DNA from: Emiliania huxleyi CCMP1516
Taxonomy: Eukaryota; Haptophyta; Isochrysidales; Noelaerhabdaceae
Direction of reading: 5' to 3'
Assembly (NCBI RefSeq): GCF_000372725.1
Contig: NW_005199045.1
Coordinates: 489,606 to 553,605 of the forward strand
DNA: 64,000 nucleotides
Below the pieces are notes generated by a model. The model saw nothing but the letters and a program-made list of their open reading frames with translations. It had not been told where the DNA came from and made no database searches. This document shows positions 9,062 through 19,953 of this stretch, in pieces. The translations under genes and the position numbers were made by a program. Within the stretch, counting starts at the first letter, position 1; every line of letters begins with the position of its first letter.

Positions 9062-12000
9062 TCAGTCCACATCCTCGACGACGCCATTCCCAAACGACCA
9101 CGTCGAGTCACCTGGCGGCGGCCCCATCCCCGCCGACCCCGCCGACCCCGTCGCCGCTGGTGCCGGTGGGACAGGACGAGGCGGGGCCGACTCCGACGTC
9201 CTGGCGGCCTGCATCGCGCTGGCCGCGGGCGGCGGCAACAACGGCGACGGCGGCGGGCGCACGCCGAAGACGGAGCCGGGGCCGCAGCCCGGAGGAACGA
9301 CGACTCGCATGAGCCCCATCGGCGTGGAGAGCTGAAGGCTTTGCCCCGGCGCGACACCGTGTGGGACCGTGACCGAGAGGACAGCGCCTGTGCCTGCCAG
9401 AAGCGATGCGGCCGAGACGTCCGATGGACGGTGGGCGCAGCCCGGCAGCTGAGGCCGCGGCTGGGAGAGGGGGCGGCTCGGAGACGGTTGGCTCCGCGGC
9501 GTTGGCAGCTTCTGCCCGCCGCCGCCTCCACCGAGTCGCTGCCGCTTGCGGCCAGCGGCTGGGAAGGCCTGCTCGCAATAAGCGACCAGCGCCGCCTCGG
9601 CAGCACCCTCCTCCGGGAGTGGTGGCAGCGGTGGCTCTGAGCTCTGCGCCCTCGACGGCGTCGGCGGCTCGACGCTCGATGTCGACATCCTCGAGCTCTG
9701 CGCCCTCGACGGTGGCTCGACGCTCAATGTCGACATCCTCGACGGCGCCGCCGCGCCAGCCGGCGCCGCCGCGACAGCCGGCGCCTGCTCAGCGCCACCC
9801 TCGACGCCGTCGAGACCCATCGGCGTTGATCTCGCGGAGTCGTGAGCGCCTGTCTCAGCACCCGCGCTCGCCGCCATCGCTGCGGTGGCTGCGGCGGCGG
9901 CAGCCTTGGCGGCGGCCACCTCGGCGGCGGCGGCGGCGGCGGCGGTAGTGCCGGCGCGCAAGATTCCAAACGCCCTTTCGAGGAGAACCGCCCGCGCCGG
10001 CAGTCCCGCGGGCTCGAGCTGGGCGGCGAGCTCGTCGTCCTGGTAGAGCCTACGAACGTCAGGGGCAGTTCCATGATGCGCACATGCATGAAGGGCGAAC
10101 TGGGAACTCCTCGGATAACACCGGTAGGCTGCGCGCAGCAGCCGCCTCGCGGCGGAGACGTCGCAGCGCGACTTTGCGCCGTCGGTGGGCAAGGAAGCGC
10201 AGAGGCCACGTGCAAAGTTCCGCAGCGCGGCCCCACGCTTTGCCTCCATCCGCTCCTCTTTGAGCAGCGCACAGAGCGAGACGAGCGACTCGAGCTCGCG
10301 CGCTGGGTCGGCGGAGGCGCTCGCCGAGCCAGCCAACACCTCTGAGTAGAGGCCGGCGGCGTCTGCGCAATCTTGGTACAACTCAAAGGTGCGCAATATC
10401 GGGCCGCAACAGCTCTCATCTACGACCGGCGCCGCCGCGCGGGACGGCACCTGCGGCGAGAGCGGCAGGCAATAGTAAGGTGGGGCATGGCCAAAGCAAC
10501 ATGTGCGCGTGATATCAGGCAGTTTTGGCCTGGAAGATCGAGAAGGACATGCTGCCACTGCGGCCGCGGCTGGGCATGAGGTCACGCAACTCCTTCAGCG
10601 CGCGGCCGGGACGCCTCCTGTGCCGGTGCCAGTGCAGCCGCGCGAGTGCGAGCCGCGCACGGTGGAGCCACGGATTCGTCTTGAGCGCCGCCACCAGGAT
10701 CGACTCGCACGCCGCATAGCCCTGAGCGAGGGTGGCTTGCGCGATCGCCCCTTCCGGCAGATGGCCGCCCACACCGGCACTGCCCTCGCCGCTGCCACCG
10801 CCGCCACCGTCGCCACACGCACCGCCGTTGCCATAGTCGTAGTCGCCATTGCAGCACGAATCTGCCACTCCCTCCTCCTCTCCCTCCTCGTCCTCCTCGG
10901 AGCATTGGGCGAGGCTGTAGACTCCGCTCGACTTGACGTCGCGAAGAAAGGCGTCGAGCTGCGCCGACGCAGGCTCAGACTCGAGGAGCCCATCGAGGAG
11001 CGCGCCGCCCAGCTCTTGCAGAGCGAGTGCACACCGGTCGCCGGCCAATGAAGCCGAGAGGGCGACGGAGCGGCGGAGCTCGAGGATCCAGGCGCCTGCG
11101 CCGCCCTCGCCCAGCTCTCGCAAGGCGCGGCCGCGCAGCAAGTGCGCAGCCCAACGGCACGCCACAGGCAATCCATGCCCCTCCGTCTCGGTGTCGTCTT
11201 GCTGGCCCTTTTCGTCGTCCTCCTCGTCCTCCTCGTCCTCCTCTCCCCGATCCACCGCCGATCCCGCCCCCACCCCTGCCCCCGCCGCGGCCGTGGCCGC
11301 CACCGCCTCCTCCGTCTGCTCCGTCACTGGCCGCAGAAGCTCTGCAGTCTGCCGCAGCGCGTCCTGCCAGGACGTGTGGTGGCCCGTCCGCAGAAGCCGC
11401 AAAGCGAGGGGCCAACGTGACACGTCGCCGCCGCCGCCCGCCGCCTGACCGCCGCAGCTCCTTCCACCCACGCCGCCGCCCGCGCTGCCGCCGCCCTCCG
11501 GCGAGCGATCCTCAATGTACCGCAACAGCGCCGCTTCGGTGGAGAGGAGCATGGCGAGTTCGAGCCTGGCGTGCGCCCACACGCGCGCGAACCCGCCCGG
11601 TTGGCCGCACCACGCCGGTGGCGCGGCAATGGTCTGCGCCTCTCTTGGCGGGGGCAGCGCATCGACGAGCAGGCATAAGCAGCCGTGGGCAAGTCGCGCC
11701 GCGTCGCTCGCCGCGGCCGATGCGCCGAGGACGGACTGGCGCCACGTGGCGAGTGGTGCGGCAGGGTCGTGCAGCGCCGCGTCTACCTTCAGGGACCAGA
11801 GCTTGCGCGCGTGAACGCCGATCGAGAGCAGAACCCGCGCAGGCTGAACTGGCGACAGCGCCGCGGGCCAGCCGGCTCCTGCCGCATCGGGGGCGTCGGC
11901 CGGCACGCCAAAGAGCGCGAGCCGCAGAGCGTGGCTTCGGAGCGCATTGGACCACTCAAGGAAGCGCGCCTAATGGACTCCCTGCTGTTAGCGAGGGCTC

Positions 12001-15000
12001 ACCCTCCCAGTGAGGTTGCTAGTTAAGGTGGAGGAGGCGGAGGTAGCGGGGGGGTGGCGGGGATGGAGGGGGTGGGGGGGAGGGCGACGGCAAGAGTGAC
12101 ATTGGGAGCTCGTGTCATGATCATGGAGGCGGTGACGGTGGTGGGATGAGTGAAGCGCACCCATCGCTCGGCAGCTGCGCACGTGGCACCCGCGATGGCG
12201 CCGCGCTCGACGCGCTGCAGCGACCTGTTGCAAACCTCCTCGAGGTGCTCCGACTCCCCGACCGACGCCTCGAGGCTCGCCAAGGCCGCGCAGAGGTGCG
12301 AGCCGAGGAGCCACACTTCCGTCTGCCCCGCCGAGCCTGAGGTGGATGTGGATGGAGGCGCCAGGGGCGCCGGGAGCAAGGCGAGGACTCCCTGCAACGC
12401 CCCGCCATCGTCGGCGCCGCTCGCGAGCGCGGGAGCGAGGGCGCGCAATGCTAGGGCTTCCCAGCGGCCCTCGCCCTCGCCAGACGCCAGTTCCGGCGGG
12501 AGGAAACGCCGCAAGTGGTCCCTCAGCCGTCGCCGTCGCTGTCGCTCTTTCTGCGACCTCACGCCGCCGCCGCCCACGATGCCCCCGCCGAGCGTACCCG
12601 GCGGGCACTGCATAAGGAAGTACTGCAAGAGGAGCTCGGCCTCACGCGGCGGGCAACTCGCAAAGTCAACCACCTTGGGGGGGTGCTGCTTGGCGCCGCC
12701 GCCGCCGCCGCCGTCGATGATCCCGCCAAAGAGTAGCTCGATGCAGCTGTCGAGCAGCTGCCGAACGCCGACGCCGACGCTCTGCATGCCAGCTTCTCTG
12801 TCGGCACCGCCACCGCCCCTTCCGGCCCCTGAGCCATCTCCCCCTAGCGCGGTGGCGGCGACGCGCAGCGGAACGTCGACCAACTGGTACTCGACCTGGC
12901 TTGGTGCGAGCGACGACCGCGTCGCCACATTCGGCGCATTTGGCCTTGACGCCTTCGCCGTCTTTTTCGTTTCTGCCGGCGCCGCCGCCTTTGGCGCCAG
13001 CTTGGCCGCGCGCCCTGAGGCGCCCTCGTCCCCGCGCGGCGCCTCAAGGCCGAGGAAACGCTTTGCAGCACGAATAGAGTCGTAGCGGCGCCCCTGCGGG
13101 GTGGTGAGGTACGAGTCGCCCTTAGAGGCGCCAGCCTTGCGCGCCTTCCAGCGGATGCTCCAACCAGCTGCACCCGGCACCGGTCGGTCCTCAAACTCGA
13201 CCGCCTCTGAGTTGGCGAGCCGGAAAGCGTCGGAGAGTGCCGACGCAATCGCGTCGGCCTCCTCGCGCGCGCTGCCCTCGAGCGGCTGCCACGAGCTCTC
13301 CTCAGCAGCCGGCTCGGGCTCGGCGACAGCGGTGGAGATCACGCCCATGCCCGCCGCTGCCTCTGCAATCAGGCCGCCGATGCGCTCGTCGATGGCGCAC
13401 ACCACCGGTGCCGACGGCTTCGTCGGCCGAGCCACGCGCCACGTCTCCTCTGGCAGCTGCGGGCACGCGAGCATCGCCTCGGGCCACCGTAGCCAAGCGA
13501 GGGTGACGCTACTGATTTGCTGGGCGAGAGGCGCCTCGTGCCGCGGCTCCTGCCGAAAGCGCTTGGAGCCCTTGCCCCGCGCCGCCGCGCCGGGCGCAAG
13601 GGCAACCTCGAGCGACCTCGCCGCGACAGCCTCCCGACCGAGCAGCCCCCAGCAGCGCTGCAGCAGCACGAGCGCCTCAGCGACGCCACCGGTGCCGGTG
13701 CCTGTGCACAAACCATCCGTGTAAGGAAGCAAATCACGCGAGTGCGATCTAGCCGCGCAGGCCGCAACGGTACCACCAGCGAGCCAAAGCTTGCACAGCG
13801 CGCAGATCGCATAGTGCAGTGAGCGGCGGGAGCCCTTTGCGCCACCCTGGGTGGACCCGGTGCGCGCCCATCTTGGCAGCGCGCGCATGGCGACCTCGTA
13901 CACCACCCGCTGCGCCGCGACCGCCGCAGCGCGCCAGTCTCCGCAGCTGAGCTCCGTCTCCTCGCCCGCCGTGGGCATCTCGGAGGGGGGTGCGGCTGCG
14001 GGCGGGGAGAGCAGCGGTCCGCGGTGCGAGGGGTGGAGGCACGAGAAGGCATCGAGCGACTGCAACAGCAGCGTGAGCATGTTGTGGAGAGATTGCCAAA
14101 TCGCGTCAACCCTCCCCTCCGTGACATCCGCACCCGCCGCCAGTGTCGCCTCCGCAGCAGTGCCAGCCGACCCCCCTGTTGCCGCTCCCAAACGCTTCTG
14201 GGTCGGAGGAGGGGTGGACACGGCGAGCTGGGCCAGACAGCGTCGCAGCGCGGCACAGAGTGGGCTCAGCAGCTGGCTGAAACGCTCGCGAAGCCGCGGC
14301 AGCGGCACGAGTGGCGGCGGAGGGGATTCCCCCCTCGCGAACCCGCCGGCGCCACGGCACATGCCGATCCAACACAAACCGAGGAGCTGCACGCTCTCAG
14401 CCAGCTTAACATCCCCACCCGGGCTGGCCGCCGCCACCTCTCCGCTTGCTGCCTCGGCAGCCGCAAACGCCGGCGACCACGCCGCATCGCATATGCTTTG
14501 CACCGCGTCGCCCCCCAAGGTATCGGCACCGCCTGCGTGCGAAACGATGGCCGCCCACTCCCCGCCGGCGGAGGGAGCCGCCCGCACGGCGAGTCCAGAG
14601 AGGAGAGCGCGCGCCTCGTGCACCTGAGAGGGGGGGCGCGCGCGGGCGGCGTGAGCGGCGAAATGGCGCGGGAGAAAGAGGGACTGCAAATGCGCTGAGG
14701 AAGCGGAAGAGCTTGAACCCCGTGGCTCTTCCCATTCTGGAGAAGTGGAGGCGACTAAGCCCATGCGTGGCAAGGCGGCTCGCACCAACTTCTCGAGTGA
14801 GTGCCGCTGCTGCGCCTCCGACACGTCAGCCAAGGTGATGCGCCGAGAAGCACTGGCGCAGAGGGGATGCGCGAACGCCTCTGCCGCCGCCCCACCCTCC
14901 TCGCCGCCCCTCGCCTCGCCATCGGCGGCCATCGCGCGCAGCGCATGCGCGCACTCTGCGAGGTGGCGGGTCGCCGCGACCGCCTCGCCGTCTCGCTCAG

Positions 15001-17574
15001 CGTTCGTTGCAAGTGACCAGCTGAGGCGCGCGAGCGTGTCCGGCGCGGCCTCTTCCCCTCGGCTGATGGCCAGGAGGAGCGCTGCCTGTAGCTCACCAAA
15101 CACGGCGGCAGCTTGCTCCCTCTCCTTGCCTCCTTGCGCCGGCCCGCCATCGCCACCGCCTCCACTGCTGCCGCCGTCGCCGCCTCTGCCACCGCCACTG
15201 CCCCCGTCCTCGAGCGAGAGCTCCAGGAGAGCGAGCAAACGAGCAGGGGGGGGTGCCGATCCCGTCTGCGACCGCGTCAGCGCATAAAGCTTCAGCAGCG
15301 ACGCGCGCAGTCGCAAGCGTCCGGGCACAGGGAGGCGGAGCAAGCCGTCGGCAACGAGGCGGCGCTCCGAGGCAGGGCCAGAGGACGGCGGAGAAGCGGA
15401 AGAGGGCGGGGAGGCGCCGGACGGGCCGGGTGACGGGAGGATGAGGAGGCGGTCGAGAAAGGACGAACAGACGTCGAGGAGGCCATTGTTGAGCATGACG
15501 CGCTCGTCGCGCAGCCATGCCAACACGGACCGCTCCTCCTCCCATCTGGATGCGAGAGGAGCGTCCCGGCCCGCCTCCGCTGCCTGCCCCTCCGCCGCCG
15601 CCTCTGCCGCCGCCAACGCTCCCGACCGGACGCCAGAGGTGGGCTGGATAACGGGGGAAGGAGGGCTGGACGGGAGGGGCGGGAGAAAGCGCGCAAACAA
15701 CTGCTGCGCACTCGCCGGCCGCTTAACCACCACGTCAGAGGCGCCAAGTGCGCCGCGGCGGCTGCGCTGCGGTCGCCGGCTCGCTGCTGCCGCCGGCTTG
15801 CGTCGCTTTGGAGGCGGCGCCTCCTCGGTGGGGGTAGGGGGCGGCTCCTCACCGCGAGAGCCCGCTAGGGCCGAGGCGCCGCCGCAAGCTGAGGGTGGCG
15901 CCTCCTCCACGGCCACCGCCGAAGCCGCGTCCAGCGCAGTGGGAACTGGCTCGGCTTGCTCCAGATGGCGCCTCTTGGCTCCGCCCGAGCTCAGAGACGA
16001 ATCGCCAGCCTCCTCGCCGGCCGTCGTCACCGACGCCGTGGATGCCACCTCTCCAGCCTGGTCGGCCTCAATCGGGACAGCCTCCGCAGCCTCCGACCAA
16101 CATGCCCCTCCCAATGCTGCCGCCTGTGGAGCGCTGCCGCCTGGGCCGCTGCTTCCGCCGCCGCCTTGGCCACCGGCCTCGCCCACCCGGTCGCGGTCTG
16201 CGGAACTGCCAGGACCGCCGCCAACCGCCGCGGCTGGCGGAGCGGGCGGAGCTGACGCCTGCGGGGAAGGTTATGAGAAGTCAGGGAGGCCCCTCTTTGT
16301 TGGCCGACGGCGTGGCAGGCTCGGTGGAGAAGGCGGGTGACGGCAGAAGTGGCGGGCGGAGATGGGTGGTGGAGGTGAGGAACGGGCGGCCACGCCTCGC
16401 AATCGGGAGGGCCAGCGGCATCTGGGGCCTATCCACACGCCCCCAGTCGTGTTGAGACCCATTTGACGGCGTCGGTCGGCTGCCCCGACGGCTAGTTCAT
16501 CGGGGTGACGACTACATCTCGGGTCTTCCTCCAGCTATATCCCAGCGATCGCACCCCAGCGAGCGCTGCATCCATGTCGTGGGGCAGGTCGATTGCTAGC
16601 CGCCGACCCACCAGCCATGCTGCGCCTGGGCCTACGGTCACGGCGCCGACGCGTTGCGGACGTGCTCCTGCCTCCCCCCCCCCCCCGTCGCACTGCGTCG
16701 GGCTCTGCGCCTCCGCCGGCCTCCTCAGCGAGCGCCACAAGGGCCTGCTCACAACCGCGCGCGTGACTTCACTCACTCTCCCGCCGCCGCTCGTCCCACC
16801 GCCAGCGCCGCGAATTGCCTCCGCGACGCACAGCCAGCGGGGCGCGGCAATCTCAAGCGTGGGCGGCGGCGCCGGCGTGCTCTTCTCCTCCGCCGCACTC
16901 CACAGGACGCACCCCTCGCAACCCTCCGAGCCGAGCTGAGGCGCGGCGACCGCGGAAGAAGGCCCGAGCAGAGCCGCCGCGGCGTGCGGGGGCGGCGAGG
17001 GCACGGGCAGAGGAAGTGCGCCCGGCGGCAGACCACGCGTGGTGGCCGCGCGAGCCGCGAGCTGGGCTGCCGCTTTGGTGTCGCCCACCCGTCTGAGCAA
17101 CGCGTCGAGTGCACACCACGCGAGCTGGTTGTGCGGGCTGGCGAGGACGGCGTGCTCAAGAGAGTGCCGCTCGAGGGCGGCGAGGCGCGCGGCGCCCGCC
17201 AACCGGCCGATCCGCAGCCAGAGCCGCCCGTCGCGCTCATCCAGCGCAACCGCACCCAGTGCGTGCTGCAGCGCCTGCTCCGGCTCGCCGCCCGACGCCT
17301 CGAGGTTGCTCAGGTTCATCAGCGCGAGGAAACGCAGCCGCAGCGACGGGTCGCCGGTCGCAGCGTGCAGCGCGTCCGCCTCAGCGATGAGCGGCTGGTC
17401 CAGTAGCTGGCGGTAGGCGGCCGTGGCGTCGGCGAGCCTGCCCGACGCCTCGTGCTGCAGCGCGAGTGAGTAGAGTGCGGCATTGGCACTCTCCTGCGCC
17501 TCGATGCCACGTCGGGCAACCTCCAGCGGGTGCGAGGCGCGCTCGGCAGACTCGATGTCGACGATCGAAATCAT
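9062..17574 (-). CDS. CABIN1/Hir3-like HIRA histone-chaperone complex subunit
   Basis: Inferred exons: 17574-16516, 16258-12161, 11969-10530, 10450-9062, about 2661 aa; human CABIN1 is about 2200. The N-terminus carries the CABIN1 TPR block (EAQESANAALYSLALQHEASG, residues about 26-46, then the LRIGRLAGAARLAALERHSL repeat). Exon 2 begins with a Lys/Arg patch (PPPKRRKPA) and SAQQLFARFLPPLP, matching the CABIN1 segment before its second TPR array, then AWLRDERVMLNNGLLDVC. Across intron 2 the frame joins into ARFLEWSNALRSHALRLALF, again CABIN1-like, and exon 4 has C-terminal TPR-like helices (FELYQDCADAAGLYSEVLAG). In animals and fungi this protein scaffolds HIRA/UBN1 for replication-independent H3.3 deposition. 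Introns 1 and 2 are GT-AG; intron 3 (10451-10529) seems to need a GC donor. Long Gly/Ala/Ser insertions are clade-specific. Confidence 0.75.
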
Positions 17575-17772
17575 GGGATGTATCCACCTCGCTGCTTGCT
17601 TGAAGATCAGGCGTCCCTTCGCTGTTTATTCACAGCACTAGTGTGGGACCTGCGGCGGTACCCGTCTCTGTTGTTCGGGCAGTGAGAGACGCAGGATCTG
17701 CACGCCAAAGTGGGCCACTCATTTGCATTTTGGTTTTGGGTTGTCGGAGATCATCCATCAGCACTCATGTCT
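17575..17772. promoter_or_regulatory. presumed 5' flank of the CABIN1-like gene
   Basis: Lies immediately upstream of the 17574 ATG. I see no TATA box or other defined element; the call rests only on position. Confidence 0.2.
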
Positions 17773-17925
17773 CATCAGTCAGTCACGTCAGTCAAAGCAG
17801 TTCGTGGCACTCATCAGTCAGTCACGTCAGTCAAAGCAGTTCGTGGCACTCATCAGTCAGTCACGTCAGTCAAAGCAGTTCGTGGCACTCATCAGTCAGT
17901 CACGTCAGTCAAAGCAGTCGTGGCA
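17773..17925 (+). repeat. 39-bp minisatellite, four copies
   Basis: Units start at 17773, 17812, 17851 and 17890 (CATCAGTCAGTCACGTCAG...), almost identical; the last is truncated and loses one T. The 39-bp period keeps all frames open, so the translated repeats around it are not evidence of a gene. Internal CAGTCA words give it a sub-repeat. Confidence 0.95.
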
Positions 17926-18279
17926 CGTGGAGCAGTCGCTGCATGCAACGGCGCCGCCACACGCTCCGGACGACCCCGACAACCGACACACCACGCACAA
18001 TGGGAGGCTATCGCGCACGATCGGGCATCGCGCCGCAAACAACTCGCCGCACAGATGGGGGGGGAGGCAGAATCCCACACACACCGGAGCAGCGCAGACA
18101 CCTTACACGTCAGCGCTCGCTCGATGTGGCCGGCGCTCTCCCCTCTCCTATCGCCTTTTCAACGGCGGCGTGCGGCCACGCGCCGCGCCGAGCCGGTCTC
18201 GGCGGGAGACCTCGGAGCCGCACGCGATGCGGGCATGCGCGATGGCTCCGTTGGCTCCGTGCCTAAGGCAGATCGATTA

Positions 18280-18700
18280 GGGTGTGAGCTGCGGCAGCCA
18301 CCGTTTCTGTACCCGCTCGATCACGTGCAGGCCGTCGGAGGCCGCGCTGGATGGCCCAGGGCCGGCGGCGGTGAAGGCGTCCGTCGATGAAGGGATGTCG
18401 TCGAGGGAGCCATCGTCCTCCGCGGTGCACCGGTCCAGTTGTCGGAGTTCGAGATCGCAGTCGACTTGGAGAGTGTGTTCGGCCCGTTGACGAACTCACG
18501 GAATGTGAGCGACTTGGTGCACGCTGGGTCGAGCATCATGACTCGCACCTCATCCTGGGCGAGGATCCTCGCCCAGGGACCAGCTGTTGGCGTCGCCGTT
18601 TTGATCGAGCTGCATCCACTGCATGGTTTCGTAGTCAAGCGTAAACGCCCAGGAGTTGGTGCCTGGGTGACTTGCTGATGAGAGCGCCTTCCAATGGCGT
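18280..18700 (-). pseudogene. possible gene remnant or unsolved multi-exon gene
   Basis: Two coherent minus-strand segments sit in different frames: one reading GTNSWAFTLDYETMQWMQLD then QNGDANSWSLGEDPRPG up to a stop, and one reading QVDCDLELRQLDRC then AEDDGSLDDIPSSTDAF and ending VIERVQKRWLPQLTP plus stop at 18280. Codon third positions are mostly G or C in both. Either an intron lies between them or the locus is frameshifted. No family recognised. A palindrome GGCGAGGATCCTCGCC lies near the break. Confidence 0.25.
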
Positions 18701-19048
18701 TGGAAGGTTGAGGAAGTACACAGCATTCTGCATCGAAAACGGAATCTCTCTTGCTTGCAGATGCAGTCTCAGTCTCTCCCACCCCTCATCGAAATCTCAA
18801 ACTCCCAAAGCGAAAAGGAATCTTCGCCATTTGAGATCTCACGCGTATCGCGTTTCCCCTCTAGAAACTGAGACACTATGTCAAAACCCCACTGAGAAAT
18901 TATAAATTTCTCTAGAGCTGGTGCCGCCACTAGATGAAATGCTCCACTGGGCCCCCGGAACACGCCTGCGCGGCGGCGAGCAGTGAAGAGGCGCGGAAAG
19001 CTGATTTTTTTACTTTTGGACGCATTTCGGGCTCCGTACTGGTTGACG

Positions 19049-19723
19049 CAGAGCCGCACGCGTCGACCGGCGCCGTTCGCGACCACGAGGGCGGATGCTG
19101 GCCATCCCGGGCTCTGTGCACATCGGCAGCGCGCGTTCTACGCGCTCCGCTATCCAGGTCTTGGCGCCCCACCTCGAGAGCGCCGTGTTTATCTCGTGCA
19201 ATCTCGAGCCATGGAGATTAGGCCGAGATCGCTTTGAGCTGCGGGAGATGTTTGGGAGATACAGCTACAGTCACACGGACCCGCGGGGCGTGCGCAGCTC
19301 GCGACGGAGATGTTTGTAGAGCCCGGGCTCGCTGCGAAGCGGTGAGCGGCGCCCGAACGGCACCGGGCCGCGTGCCGCTCTCTGCAGCTCCGACGCGGCC
19401 GGGCGGCTGCCAGAGCCGCACGCGCCGACCGGCGCCGTTCGCGATCACGAGGGCGGATGCTGGCCATCCCGGGCTCTGTGCACATCAGCAGCGCGCGTTC
19501 TACGCGCTCCGCTGTCCAGATCTTGGCGCCCCACCTCGAAAGCGCCGTTTTTATCTCGTGCAATCTCGAGCCGTGGAGATTAGGGGAGATCGCTTTGAGC
19601 TGCGAGAGATGTTTGGGAGATACAGCTACAGTCACACGGACCCGCGGGGCGTGCGCAGCTCGCGACGGAGATGTTTACAGAGCCCGGGCTCGCTGCGAAG
19701 CGGTGAGCGGCGCCCGAACGGCA
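19049..19723 (+). repeat. 313-bp direct duplication, period 362
   Basis: Copies 19049-19362 and 19411-19723 are about 95 percent identical by eye, separated by 48 bp. Each carries the same short open frames on both strands (for instance FELREMFGRYSYSHTDPRG on plus). The paired frames look like a decayed repeat-family ORF rather than a gene. No terminal inverted repeats are evident. Confidence 0.85.
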
Positions 19724-19953
19724 GGGTAGCGTGTCGACCTAGACTGAACGCGACCGAGCAGCAAGGTACTAGGAGTGGCAGCCCGTGACAGCACCGGCAA
19801 TACGCTTGGGGAGCGGTAGAGCAACGGCCCTGGTAGTGGTGGGCGAAGCAGCGACGGCGATGGCGATGGCAGTGGCGGCCCTGGCGGCGACGGCCGTGTT
19901 GGCGGATGAGGCGGCGAGACGGCGACGGCGACCAGGGCGACCTGTGCAGGCCG
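19724..19953. other. 3' flank of the transposase gene
   Basis: Imperfect GGCGATGGCRGTGG-type low complexity; no gene seen. No clear terminal repeat of the neighbouring transposon could be matched here to the 24.5-25.2 kb side. Confidence 0.4.

Noticed and set aside
8266-9312. 348-codon plus-strand frame
   Set aside because: Low-complexity Pro/Arg/Ser translation, overlaps the 3' end of the well-supported CABIN1-like gene on the other strand.
12023-12160. C-terminal continuation of CABIN1-like exon 2 ending in a Pro run
   Set aside because: The frame runs on to a stop, but TGG/GTGCGC at 12160 followed by TCCATTAG at 11970 restores a CABIN1-like sequence, so this stretch is intronic.
17773-17925. 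CRISPR-like regular repeats
   Set aside because: The 39-bp units are contiguous with no spacers and the context is eukaryotic; it is a minisatellite.
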